Source of the DNA: Gonatopus flavifemur
Lineage: Eukaryota; Arthropoda; Insecta; Hymenoptera; Dryinidae
Direction: 5' to 3'
Assembly (NCBI GenBank): GCA_018340375.1
Contig: JAFFJZ010000001.1
Location: 31,426,001-31,490,000, forward strand
Length of the DNA: 64,000 nucleotides
Shown here: piece after piece, positions 37,201-47,398 of the stretch
Layout: every line of letters begins with the position of its first letter
Numbering within the stretch: position 1 is the first letter of the stretch
Program-made: the position numbers and the translations under genes
The notes under the pieces: model-generated
Database searches by the model: none
What the model saw: only the letters and a program-made list of their open reading frames with translations
What the model was told of the DNA's origin: nothing

Positions 37201-40200
37201 CTTCACGTAACCGACGCATAACGCTCAAATAATATTCTTTGTTGACTGTTTGACCCGGCGGGAGGAACTCAAAATGCACAACACCACAATAATCGAAGAA
37301 AAGTCAACATAACCTTGATTTTTGAGCGACTTTGGTGCGATTTTTTTGGTTTTGCTTCACTTTTAGCGCGATATTCATTTGATTGGTCGGTCATTTCCGG
37401 GTCGTCATCTCCCGTAATAATGCGTTTCATCTTATCCCGATAGTCAGAAAGCATTGTTTTACACACTTCAACGCGACGATATTTTTCCAGGAAACTCAGT
37501 GTTTTCGGCACCCAGTGCCGGATTAATGTATGGGCCTAGATGGGCCTGGGCCAGGGGCCTCGAGCTCCTGGGGGGGGGCCTCAAATTTTTCAAAGTTAAA
37601 AAAAAAGAGAATACCCTGAAAAAATTTCCTTACAAGGGGCCTCATATGCTCAAGCGCCCAGGGGCCTCGATAACCATTAATCCGGCGCTGTCAGTACCAA
37701 TTGAGATTTGACGCGTCTAAGGTCCAAAACATCCTTCAAAATGGTATTGACTGATCCTTTTGAAATGCGAACATCATCAGCAAGATCTCCAATTGTTAAT
37801 CGACGATTTACAAGCACCGAATCTTTGATTTTTCGGACGTGAACTTCGTCAGTTGAAGTTGATGGTCGACCGGGACGCTTTTCGTCTTCGACACGTTCTC
37901 GACCTTCTTGGAACTCTTTGTACCATTTGTAAACATTTTCCTTCGACATAACTTCATCACCAAAGGCTTTCTGCACCATCCTCAACGAATCAGCAGCAGA
38001 AAATTCATTCCGCAAATAAAATTCAATACAAATTCTTTGCTCAACAAATGCAGACTTTATAAAAATCGAAAAATTCACTTTCAGCAGCTTAGAAAACAAA
38101 GCGTATCTCAAACACTAATGAATATTTTGATGTGGACCTTGGCGCGGTTATCGAAGTTAGTCTTACTAACCTGAAAATAAGAGCACTTCCCCAAATACTT
38201 TTGCGCACAAAGTTTAAATTCAAATGTGACCTTACTTTTTGAACGCAGCAATAGGATGAAAAAACTTCCTGAAGGTCCTCAAGTGGTAAGGATGGGCAAT
38301 ATTTAATAATATCAATATTTTCTCGAATAATTTCTATGAAAGTTTATCGATCGATATTTTATAAAATTCAATATAATTGCGATAAATTTTCTATGAAAAA
38401 TATTACCCATCACTACCACACGAGGCTGGCAGCCAAGTCTGGGCAATCTACGTAGAGGCAAAGGTAACTGACAATGGTCTAAATATTGTTCCAATATGAG
38501 CGGTGAATAAATCAACTCCGTTGATCCATTATTGATCATAGGTTGCGCCGCGGTTGGCCCATCCTTCAATCAACATTGCCTGAAGGAAGAAAATGATTTT
38601 ACGCAAGGGTTTGTAGTGCATGGCGGGACGCTGCTCGAAGCATTAGGCAACCCTGGATGGCAGTAGATTCTCATGCTACTGGTATAGCATAGGGGGTAGC
38701 TTGGGCAACTGAAGGGATAGCTTTTCAAATGACAAATTGCAATAACTCTCACCAGGGTGCTGCTTGTTTCTTGTGAGTGGGGAACTGAGCATTCAATGAA
38801 TATATAACTACACTCGGAAGATTCCATGATACAAAGGATTCTTCATTTGTTTCCGCACGCACACACTTCAACACCAGGATTATCGAATTTACAGCATTCA
38901 TTAATTGGAACTGATCAGAAAGCTTCTATGTCGAACTTCTCGAAATTCCCTGACATGTATTTCATGTCAAAATTATAGAATGGGTGTTTTATTTTATTTT
39001 ATTTTCACTACAATAAAACATGGGAATGACCATTGGGATTAGATGAGCGCAACATTGGTGCAAGATTGCGACAGCGTTGACTCATCCTTGGCAAACAAAC
39101 AATTTTTTCATGGTTTGCTATTGATGGCATATGCTATTAAAAGCCTTTTCCCGAAGTTGAGCTTTGATTATAGAATCTATTAAGCTGAGGTTTGAATGAT
39201 TCAAAGTTGCGTCATGCCTGGTGATCCAGGCTCGACCCAACATGGCGAGCCTTGAGACAGCCTACGACCCATGGGCAATTTTTACCTGGGATGGGGAAAT
39301 CTGGAGTAGTTGACCCGACTGTCTCTAGCCAATTCTGGCATCAAGAAAATAGTTGAAGAATACCCGTATAATTTTTATTTCATATTTCATAGCAGTTTTA
39401 TATATTTTATACATAAATAATAATTCAAACCCTTGGTATCTCTAAAACCAGTAATTCTTCAGTTCTTTTGTCATTATGAAGTATCGTTTGGGGTACCATT
39501 CGATATCCACGAAAAGGAGGGGTAAAATTTTTACTGCCACCCTTTATTTTCCGTAAAAAATCCGATTTGCAATGAATGTGTGTTCTTTTTCTCCAACAAA
39601 CGACATTCTTACCTTTTCGATTTGTGAGGCAATTTCAGGATTCGTCGACTCGGTAATAGCATTTGACAGAAGTGTAATAACTTTCGTGATAGGTGCTTCT
39701 AAATGAAGAGAGTGTAACTTTTGCAAGCTCGATCTTCTACGACCTAAGTGAATACGTATTCTCCATAACAGTGTCACAACAACGCATACAAGCATATTCG
39801 ATTAAAATTAAAATGACTCACCATCGCTGGTAGCTGATCTCACGTCAGAAGATTTACGTGCCGATAACACGCTTGGTCTTTGAAAAGATTGTAAGGGGCT
39901 AGAAAGGGGACTCATAGGAACTGCTCCCATATTTTCTAATAAATACGTTGTATCGTAAACATAGATATAATGAGTTGGTTTTCTGAAAATATTTTGTCCT
40001 TATTGATTTGTAATTGACAATGATACGCTCTTAACTACGTAATGGAAGTAACTTACTTGAGAGTAACGCTGAAAGGTATGATACGACAATTGATTGTGAT
40101 CATTTGATTATTTTTCCTCCGGCAATTCATGTTTCCCTCGAACTCTCGACCTTTACTCAATTGCTGCTCCATCAGAGTCGCATTTTCGTAAAACGCAATG

Positions 40201-43200
40201 TCAGAGAGATTTTTCCCCATAAGTTCATCCGCTTTATATCCTAATAATTTCTCGGTAACTCTATTCACAAACTGAAATATCAAACCTTTCATAATTAATG
40301 GATGAATGAAGTGGATAGGAGAAGAAAATATTGAGAGATATTAAAAATATTATATTCCAATCGGTAAAGAATAATAATCATTGTATAATCATACCTGTAT
40401 AACATTATTATCGTTGGTAACGTGTACCATGTCGTGACATCTATCGAGTGCCAAGTACAGTGCATGCGCTGCTGCGAGCTGAATCCTTGGTAATACTGAA
40501 CTATTGTAAATCCCTATTAATTCATTAATTAGGATTTCCTCGTGCGAACATTCTGCTAATGCCTGTTGTAATGAATCGTAAAGGAATGTTAATTGAGGGT
40601 ATCTTAAAATAGGTGACCGCCCCGTTTGTCCAATGCCAAAATACCCAATTGCAAAAATGTCCGATGAAAATATCCAGCGGCAAAAATGTCCAGTGACAAA
40701 AATGTCCAATGGCAAAAAAAACCAACGATAAAAATATCTTGTCGCTGTGCATCCGGTAAGTTAGATGAGTGTTTCGGGTGTTATGATGTTTTCAAGTCAC
40801 GGTTATAGTAAATCGTATGAAAGTGTTGTGGTATATCGTTCTGATAGTGATGTTTTGAAAATCATTCACGTGTAGAGGTAAGAACGACGCTACGAATGAT
40901 TGAAGGTTGTGGTTATGGGGAATGTTTACAATTATATTAGGATGCCCAGATAGAAAAGCATGCTCTGAATGTTTTGTAACATAACGTGCCGTAAACATAC
41001 TATCATGAACTCCGCTCAGCTTGCAATGATGCATAGAATGTGAACATTAGGTTTCAATTATGGTGCCATCACCTCGTTTTGCTACCAATAACAATGCTTT
41101 ATGCGGAAACACCTTGGCGCCATGATGCGAACATTTCTTGGCGTACATGTCACCATTATGATGGCATTATGGAGACATTTTTCTATCTGGGATAGGTAGT
41201 ACTGTTTGAATGTAGATCATTGTTCGAGGGCAATCGTGAACGTATTCATAATCATCCGTTTAGTGGCGACAACGAGTCGTGTGTGACTGACGGTGTGGAA
41301 TTTATGAAATAGTAATGCCGTTGAAATTTATACTCAGCCAAAAAGGGAAAAAACTTCTTGTCTCGAATGGGTATTTGTATTCGGATCGGGATGAACGCAT
41401 ATTGCGAATAGTGAAGGGGTATAGGAAGGAGGGTACTTCGAATAGTGTTGCTCATAACGTGAGTTTTTAGATTTATTCCTACGTTTTTTGTTATAAATCT
41501 GTGATAATGAACAATCAATTGTAAAACGCGTGAAGGAATAAAGAGTATGTGATCTGAAGGTGTCTTTTTTTTGTCATTGGTTATTTTTGTTGTTGGATAA
41601 TATTGTCCTTGGATGTTTTTGTCGTTGGATATTCTTGCCCTTGGATATTTTGGCTTGGACATTTTTGCAATTGAATATTTTTGCGTTGGATGTTTTTGGG
41701 TGGTACCGTAAAATAAGTACAAATGAAATCTTAAACTTACTCTGGTGAATCCTGTTTCTAAGAGATCCAATACTACAATGTCATTGTTTTCAGGAATCAT
41801 TAGATATCTACGGAATATAAAATTTTCAATTGATATTGGCCCTTCGAGTACGCACATCCTTTCACACCTTCGGAGTACACATAGGTGCAAATTCGCACCA
41901 CGCGACTTTACCGATTAATAACTCGGTTTCTATTCGACCAATTTGACCTTCCTTGTTCTCAATTTGAAGGAAAAACTGTGTAGATTAACGTGGTATGAGA
42001 GAAATTCACAAATATCTCATTTGATTGGTAAAAAGAAACGCGAGAATAAAATCAATTTTTGACGAAAAACAAAAAGTATGAAAATGGTTGGTAGTGCGAA
42101 TTTGCACCTGCTTGTACTTGAAGGGTTGGAACTGGTTCAACGATGGAATTGATTCAATTCAATGGTCTTACTTACGATTTCTTCACTAACGCTATAATAA
42201 CGGAATTATGGAAAACCGGACTGTTCCTTATTGCCCTAGAAATGAGTTTGAATTTCAATGATACAATTTTGAAAATTGTATTATGCAATGTAACGAGTTT
42301 CTTCAAAAAATGTCAGGAAAAGATGTTGCTGAAGTTTGAATCGTTTGAAAAAAGTACTACAAAATTTCGGATCTTCCACAGGTGAGTATTGCGTTATCCG
42401 ATCACTAATTCGTGTCAATAAACGATTCAAACTTCAGTAACATAGAAAAGGGATGAAATTTTCTGATCGTAAAGGACAATATTATCATATTCATTGCTAG
42501 AGGTAAAATAATCCCCGTTGAAATTGCGCTTACATTTATATTTATTCCAAATTTCCTGTTCCATACCTACAGATTATATCTCCCTCAGCGGCGCGAGGTC
42601 CTCTGTGATCGATGATGACTAATTCGTGACATCGACTCTGAAAAACTTCCACCGCTTTTTCAACGTCCTTAGCCACGGACACGCTCCAACCCAATCTTCT
42701 CGAAGTAGTGGCGAGTATTTCCTTTTGTTGATCATCGCGATTAAAGACTAATAGCACCTAAAAAGCGCGTTAGAATTCTATAAATGCGGTATTTAAATTA
42801 CCACCCTTATAAAAAGATAGTAGAAAGGCTTGAAACATTTATCAAAATCCACCTTATTTTCACAATCATAGAATTTGGATTAACATTTGAAACAATACTC
42901 ACCCTTATGGTATCAGGAACTGTTGATATCAATAAATTTGTCTCCAGATCTCGGAGTCCTTTCTGTAAGAGGAAGATAATTGAAAATAATTATTAGCTTT
43001 GTTGTATCGAAGAATCACGAGAGTGGTTTTTGAAGCTTCGATCTATTTGAATGATCCGAACCCTGGTCTCCTGACATTTGATATTGAAGATTCGCGTCTA
43101 ATACAGCAGTTGAAAAAGAATTATTCAGAAATTCTTGGGAATTTTTTTTATAAAGTTTGTTGTTCTCAGATACAATTTGAATAAACTTCGATTATTGTCA

Positions 43201-43493
43201 CCACAATGGGGATTATATGATAGAAAAGACTGAGACTTTTTCTGAAAAACTTTCCATACCTCATACTTTTTAGACCAGGTTGTTTCATTCGCACTTGCCA
43301 ATGCATTCGCGTGTTCTACACGCATTCCGTCATGATTTTCATTCCACTTGGTCAAACAGAAAAGACCAAAGAATCTTTGATAACAAGAATCCGGGGACTT
43401 TTTATAATCATCGCAATAATCATCGATCGATCCCGAAATATGTAAAGCCGGTTGAGTGGATCGTCTGATTTCATTCGCACTTCCATCGTTCAT
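28205..43493 (-). CDS. Pde8: High-affinity cAMP phosphodiesterase 8, 17 coding exons
   Basis: Hydrolyses cAMP to 5'-AMP in the cytoplasm. Coding exons in order: 43260-43493, 42903-42962, 42567-42757, 41741-41807, 40395-40562, 40057-40271, 39822-39982, 39613-39743, 35719-35823, 35430-35629, 35078-35356, 34875-35001, 34664-34804, 30393-30554, 29985-30114, 28398-28465, 28205-28288 (TAA at 28205). All junctions have GT-AG signals and compatible phases, giving about 840 aa (human PDE8A is 829). Domains: receiver-like region from exon 3 ([21 protein letters not shown]); PAS in exons 5-6 ([16 protein letters not shown]); linker EAPITKVI; catalytic domain from exon 10 (WDFDIFKLE) with [19 protein letters not shown], the metal-site ADVSNP and the glutamine segment SQIGFVDF. 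All key residues are present. The residue 79-98 exon joins the first exon and the receiver region in phase. Introns are packed with transposons. The exon 4 part ([12 protein letters not shown]) is the least conserved and least certain. Confidence 0.94.
28560..29749 (+). pseudogene. Non-LTR retrotransposon reverse transcriptase fragment, antisense in Pde8 intron 16
   Basis: The plus strand encodes the middle and end of a LINE reverse transcriptase: [49 protein letters not shown], then the region matching the catalytic box as RFENDIAIL, where families have F-A-D-D, so the first catalytic Asp is gone. It continues with [12 protein letters not shown], a [11 protein letters not shown] segment, ALYGCETWTIG (one base change at the Trp), [10 protein letters not shown] and the C-terminal [14 protein letters not shown] and [11 protein letters not shown]. 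At least two frameshifts and stops break it. The endonuclease domain is absent (5' truncation typical of LINEs). It lies between Pde8 exons 28398-28465 and 29985-30114 in opposite orientation. Confidence 0.9.
30184..30303. mobile_element. Short palindromic element in Pde8 intron
   Basis: GGAAAATTTTTCAAATTATA and its inverse form arms of about 50 bp around an AATTATGAATAAATT centre. Ends AGTTGG on the right and inverse-like GGAGTTGG on the left. No clear flanking duplication. Confidence 0.55.
31167..31323. mobile_element. Near-perfect palindromic MITE, CCCTGGCGAAAA ends
   Basis: Two arms of about 70 bp match with very few differences (start CCCTGGCGAAAATGCGTGCT) around a 15-bp centre; TA flanks (31165-31166, 31324-31325). 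The high identity means a young insertion or ongoing arm correction. Confidence 0.85.
31924..33212 (+). mobile_element. Full-length mariner, 1289 bp, in Pde8 intron
   Basis: Inverted ends TTAGGTGTTGGAATTAATTC and inverse TTAGGAATTGGAATTAATCC, TA duplication at 31922-31923 and 33213-33214. It lies antisense to Pde8 between exons 30393-30554 and 34664-34804. It carries the pseudogene 32090-33150. Confidence 0.92.
32090..33150 (+). pseudogene. Mariner transposase with stops and late frameshift
   Basis: Same mariner type as 22449-23486. It begins TTG in place of ATG ([14 protein letters not shown]), shows the HTH ([27 protein letters not shown]), then a stop after STVGKRL. The frame continues [24 protein letters not shown] followed by TGA, and [18 protein letters not shown]. 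The catalytic Asp residues are all recognisable ([22 protein letters not shown]), but TAG replaces the codon before SPD and the C-terminus is shifted. It is dead. Confidence 0.9.
33857..34250. mobile_element. Foldback element with 140-bp arms in Pde8 intron
   Basis: Left-arm words GGTTAGATTGCATTCTGAAA, ATCATTTGCAAGGG and TCTTGGTGAGCATAAC-like sequence recur inverted at about 34120-34230. Outer parts carry CCTATTTTCTTTGGGACC and its inverse. Termini are approximate. Confidence 0.65.
35874..35982. mobile_element. 109-bp palindromic element, GATGGGTAGCCTC ends
   Basis: Left GATGGGTAGCCTCAATTA and right inverse GATGGGCAGCCTCGATTA, 50 bp upstream (transcript sense) of Pde8 exon 35719-35823. Internal arm pairing is weaker. 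Confidence 0.6.
36296..36509. mobile_element. MITE, CACTGAGAGAAGTGGAATG family, TA duplication
   Basis: Ends CACTGAGAGAAGTG and inverse CACTGAGAAAAGTGG; TA on both sides (36294-36295, 36510-36511). The copy at 60160-60394 is closely related and sits in TG. The right TA is also the first base pair position next to the adjoining mariner. Confidence 0.88.
36895..37150. mobile_element. Palindromic MITE inside mariner, TA duplication
   Basis: CACGGAGAAAAATTGTCTAT and inverse CACTGAGAAAAATTATCTAT; TA at 36893-36894 and 37151-37152. It interrupts the mariner frame just before the second catalytic Asp. Same family as 1960-2301. Arms match at ACCAAACATTCTC and CAGACTTTCT words. Confidence 0.88.
37513..37690. 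mobile_element. hAT-like miniature element, 8-bp duplication
   Basis: Ends CAGTGCCGGATTAA and inverse CAGCGCCGGATTAA. Flanks TCGGCACC and TCAGTACC match at 6 of 8 positions, as expected for a hAT-type duplication. The interior has GGGCC-rich words and a run of nine G. It is nested in the mariner gene. Confidence 0.8.
38291..38411. mobile_element. 121-bp palindrome, GATGGGCAATATTT ends
   Basis: GATGGGCAATATTT and inverse GATGGGTAATATTT enclose a centre with TATCGATCGATA. It starts 42 bp from the mariner end. Confidence 0.6.
40621..40740. repeat. Minisatellite, unit about AAAAATGTCCAGTGGC
   Basis: Five to six imperfect units of 16-20 bp. The same unit recurs in opposite orientation at 41565-41703, so the two arrays may be the subterminal parts of one element of about 1.1 kb within Pde8 introns. 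The Pde8 exon 40395-40562 lies just outside. Confidence 0.65.
40945..41191. mobile_element. MITE with CCCAGATAGAAAA ends
   Basis: Left CCCAGATAGAAAAGCATG, right inverse CCCAGATAGAAAAATGTC. The first eight bases equal those of 6233-6438 and 59609-59824, but the interior differs. It lies between the two inverted minisatellites. Confidence 0.65.
41565..41703. repeat. Minisatellite in opposite orientation to 40621-40740
   Basis: Seven imperfect units of the type TTGGATATTTTTGNC. It ends 37 bp from Pde8 exon 41741-41807, so it falls inside the intron next to that donor. Confidence 0.65.
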
Positions 43494-44313
43494 TATTGAA
43501 ACTATACATCCATGAATATTTATCGGATTTCATTCACCCCCTAGTTCAATATCTACTAAATATCATTCGATACGTAATATTTCGTATCGTCTTCTAATGA
43601 CATGACAACAAACATTTCACAAAACGTCCATAATATTCGAAGGATGCATGTCAATATAACACATATATAACACCACGATTATCGAAAGTGAAGGTTTTCC
43701 CGATACTGATCGACGATTAAACAGATATCAGTATTATTCTTTCAACATATCAGAAACAGAAATTGCCTATCTTAATGAGATAAGATGTTCTTCCTCTTCG
43801 AGATAGATTCGCATAGCAAGAAAATAGCAAATTCTGCGCTTACTTGAGGGAAAGAAAAATATATCTATGATTATAAAGATAACTTGTGAAGGAAACGGTA
43901 TGGTGCAAATTTTTATCAAGTTCAAAACATTATTATTGTTTATCGTTTGCTACTTTTCAATTCATTGGGGAATTTTCAAATCAATGCAGATAAATGGTAT
44001 CGTTACAACATAATCGACGGACATGTTGTACAAATATAAAATATTTTTCATTCAACAATGAAAGTTTTCTGTAGACACCTATGTGAAAATTACGAGGATA
44101 AACTTGTTGGGTCATATTGGGTACTTCCGATAACTGCTCTGACCAGAACAGAAACAAATTTTCAGTCAGATTGATCGAAAGATTGATCTTATTCTGCTTA
44201 TCATGGGGATCCCAATGAATATAACATCCAAAACTTGTCTAAAAGTGTCGCGTAAGATATATTTTAGAGCATTGTATAGAAGATGTTTAATAGATGCCTA
44301 AAAGATGTCTCAC

Positions 44314-44753
44314 AAACGGAGAAAAATGCAGGTTCAAAACATCGTAATCTTTAGTAAAAATGTGAGAATATTTCTTAAAATCTGAGAGTTTTTCTTAAAT
44401 GCATAATGAAGATGAAACGTTGCACTTTTTGGTGGAATTGTATTATAAAACAATGAAAAATTATCAATACCTAATAAAAAATAGAGAAAAATATGAACTT
44501 TCCAAAAGTCGTGTATGAAATTTCACAAAGTGGATAGTAGGATATTGAAATTCTGTTATTGTCTTTGTGAAATTTCACACGCAACTTTTGGAAACTTCAT
44601 ATGTCTTTCTATTTTTTATTAAGTATTATTGATGATTCCTCAGTGTTTTTCGAATACAATTCCACAACAATGTGAATCGTTTCATCTTTATTATGCATTT
44701 AGGAAATACTATTAGATTTTAAGAAATATTCTCCAATTTTTATTAAAGATCAC
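44314..44753. mobile_element. Foldback MITE, relative of 59078-61398
   Basis: ACGGAGAAAAATGCAGGTTC begins the left arm. GAGAATATTTCTTAAAATCT, AATAAAAAATAGAGAAAAAT and CAAAAGTCGTGTATGAAATT recur inverted to the right. The right end abuts the next MITE at 44756 and is not intact. Confidence 0.7.
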
Positions 44754-44755
44754 TA

Positions 44756-45051
44756 CACGCAGAGAATTTTGTAGTATCGATTACTATAATTCTTTTGTAA
44801 TGTTGGACTATACTGACACTGTGACCGAAATCACTCAACGTTGATTTTTAAATACTTCGCGAGCATCTCTTTTCACGGAAGGAAAATTGTAATTCTTCTT
44901 TGTTTTGTGTCCAACATTACTACATTGTACCGTAATTTCAATCATTATCATAGCAATATTCATCTTAATGTCAGTATGGTCCAACTTTACAAAAACATAG
45001 TAATATTCAATACATTTTTGTTACAATTCATATCACAAAATTTTCTCCGTG
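44756..45051. mobile_element. MITE, CACGCAGAGAATTTTG ends, TA duplication
   Basis: Left CACGCAGAGAATTTTGTAGT, right inverse CACGGAGAAAATTTTGTGAT; TA at 44754-44755 and 45052-45053. Inner word AATGTTGGACTATACTGACA has an inverse match. Confidence 0.82.
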
Positions 45052-45079
45052 TATATTTTCGACCTGCACTTTTCTCCGT

Positions 45080-45742
45080 GCACAACAGTTTTGGACAAGT
45101 TTTGGATGTTATGTTCACTGGGATGGTAATTCGAAATGGATTCTTCTCTTATAGAACGAGCAGAGACTGAAACCCAAATCAATCAGGGTTAAGGTTCGAG
45201 TTAAGGTTATTAAAAATCTGCTTTCTAGGTCAAAGTGATAGTTTAAGTTGATTGAAAAATTTGTTAACGGTTTGGGTTAAGGTTAATGTGTTTTCAAAAG
45301 GTTAGGGTTAACGTTATAAAGGTTCCCTGGTGAAAATGTCTACGCTCCGGAAGCGAATATTGGAACAAATGAAGGGTGAAATGTTTCAATTTTCGCTTCT
45401 TTCGCACTTAGATACTGTTTTGTGTACTCTTCCACGTCGCTTCATACCCTTCTTACGCTTCCATTTTCACTAGGGTTCTTCGATCAATGAAAGTTTTAGA
45501 TTGGATTTTATTCAAATCGATGAATGATAAGGATATAGGGATACAAGAATAGGATTTTTTATTTTTGTATTTATGTGTACATGGTCGAATCATTTGGTTT
45601 TTTGTTTTTTCTCTATCATTCTCTTCAGTTGTCGTCATATTATGGTTTCAGGATTCTGATTGATTCGACTCACTCCGTTTTTTGTATTTGAAGGATTTGC
45701 GTAGACAAAAAAACATTGTAACATTTCAATGTCAACAGATAT
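45080..45742. other. No gene recognised (Pde8 long-isoform intron)
   Basis: It includes a GTTAAGG-rich stretch (45187-45320) of short direct repeats. No other structure seen. Confidence 0.5.
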
Positions 45743-45893
45743 CCCTGTTCAAGGAATCTCATTAAACCGATTGTTCCTCATTGGTTCCGATGTAGAAAAC
45801 CGATTCAAACCCATCCAAAATTGATTCTTAATGGGTTTGAATCAGTTTTCTGCATCGGAATCAATGAGAGTCAATCGGTTCAATGAGATTCTC
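45743..45893. mobile_element. Palindromic MITE, second copy of 10784-10930
   Basis: Same arms (GAATCTCATTRAACCGATTG and inverse) and centre as the copy in the sHSP intron. Left end CCCTGTT; the right end is less well preserved. Confidence 0.75.
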
Positions 45894-46516
45894 TAACCCT
45901 TAACAGCCACATGGGGTGACTAGTTACCCCAGGCTTAAAAAAAGTGGAATTAGAGGTATCAAACCTTTCAAATGAATACAACAAACAGCATCTGCCGGTG
46001 ACAGACATGCGTGAGGTGTGACTCCGCTACATAGTAAGCCTACATAGTATTTTCACGTTCCTAATCATGAATATGTATTTAAAATCTAATACAACGCAAA
46101 AAAAAGCCAATTTCATGATTTGTAATTTTTTTCATTTTTCTTTCCAGTAATTTTGCAAAATAAATATACTTCTCGAATAATTGGTGGAGACTGTTATTTT
46201 TTTGTGGTAGTGGTATATATTGTGCGGACGACCCTGGAGTTTTAGTCGTTCATATTGTAAAATAGCGGAGTAGTGAATTTTTTTGCAATTTTTCCTGAAT
46301 TTTGACTTATATAACCAGTTTTTAGAACGTCATCTATAAATTAACCAAGTCGAACCATTAGAAACATTGAAGAACTAGTCAACGAACATGACACAATTAG
46401 TTAAAAGTCTCAAAACATCTACACATCTTGTCCGACCGGACTTTTCAGCGTGCGGTAATGAGTTCCCCCATGTGGCCTTTATGTGACCTGGGTGAGGCGG
46501 GGCCGTTAACCCAAGT

Positions 46517-46735
46517 GAATCGTTTATTGCCAAAACCCCATAACCGACATTTTTTTCAAAAATCGGTTTTTCATCGGATATCGTAGCCAGCATAAAGGCG
46601 CATCGTTTGGTGTAATAAATGCATGTCTATCATGACTGTAACCCGTTCAAAACTTGATGAGAAATATGCGTTTATTGGCAAAACCCCATAACTGACATCA
46701 GATATGAATCGTTTATTTCCAAAACTCCATAACTG
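46517..46735. repeat. Three direct copies of a transposon end motif
   Basis: CGTTTATTGSCAAAACCCCA, or near variants, occurs at about 46517, 46671 and 46707, each followed by TAACNGACA. The third copy starts the foldback element 46704-49104, and inverse copies occur within its arms (46910, 48890) and at its far end. Confidence 0.65.
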
Positions 46736-47398
46736 ACAAAAGTGAAACTTTTGGGAAATAAAAAAACACTGTATAATTTGATAAATACTTATTCCTTATG
46801 TGAGTCTTTTTTATAGGACATACCTAGTACCGAAACGAATGTTTGTCGATGAAAACCTTTGGCCTATTCTCATTATCCTTGACGGAAATAATTCAGATGT
46901 ACCTGTGTAGTTATGGGGTTTTGCCAACAAACGAACTGAAAGCTGGAATAAACTTTATTTCCAAGTATGTAATGGCTAATACACAAGAGTTGGAGTGTAT
47001 TTTATTGTTTATAAATTAGTTATACATAGTAAAATGGGGAAAAAACATATAAAACATAAAAATACATCTACTAGAACTGTATTTCTTTAATCATCCCCTT
47101 CATTGTTGCAGTCTTTATCGGTAGTTGGCCATGTATAAAGTTCTGAATAGAACGGTTGCGCTTCATCCGGTATATACTGGAATATCTTTTTCAGGTCCTG
47201 AAGTTTTTTTAGGTTAATTGGAAGCTGCTTCTTTATATTTAATATTCGTAAAGATGCAACATTTCAATTGCCCACAGAAATAGCATATACGAAGCAGCTT
47301 CCCATTAACCTAAAAAAACTTCAGGACCTGAAAAAGATATTCCAGTATATACCGGATGAAGCGCAACCGTTCTATTCAGAACTTTATACAGGTTGGTT

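Larger units (their letters stand above)
36512..38248 (-). mobile_element. Mariner of another type, carrying two nested insertions
   Basis: Ends CTGTGTCCAAAAGATAAGG and inverse CTGCGTTCAAAAAGTAAGG. Subtracting the inserts 36895-37150 and 37513-37690 with their duplications leaves about 1.3 kb, the normal mariner length. The minus-strand transposase is broken: N-terminus at 38060-37700 ([32 protein letters not shown]), middle (IITGDDDPE, with codons missing after the first Asp), then the HDNAP-type segment cut by the MITE, and the C-terminus from 36862 ([20 protein letters not shown]). It resembles mauritiana-type mariners. Confidence 0.88.

Noticed and set aside
41252..41890. 212-codon minus-strand open frame
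   Set aside because: Only its 41741-41807 part is a Pde8 exon; the remainder reads through an intron, the minisatellite and flanking DNA.
44841..45170. 109-codon plus-strand open frame
   Set aside because: It lies mainly inside the MITE 44756-45051 and has no recognisable protein features.
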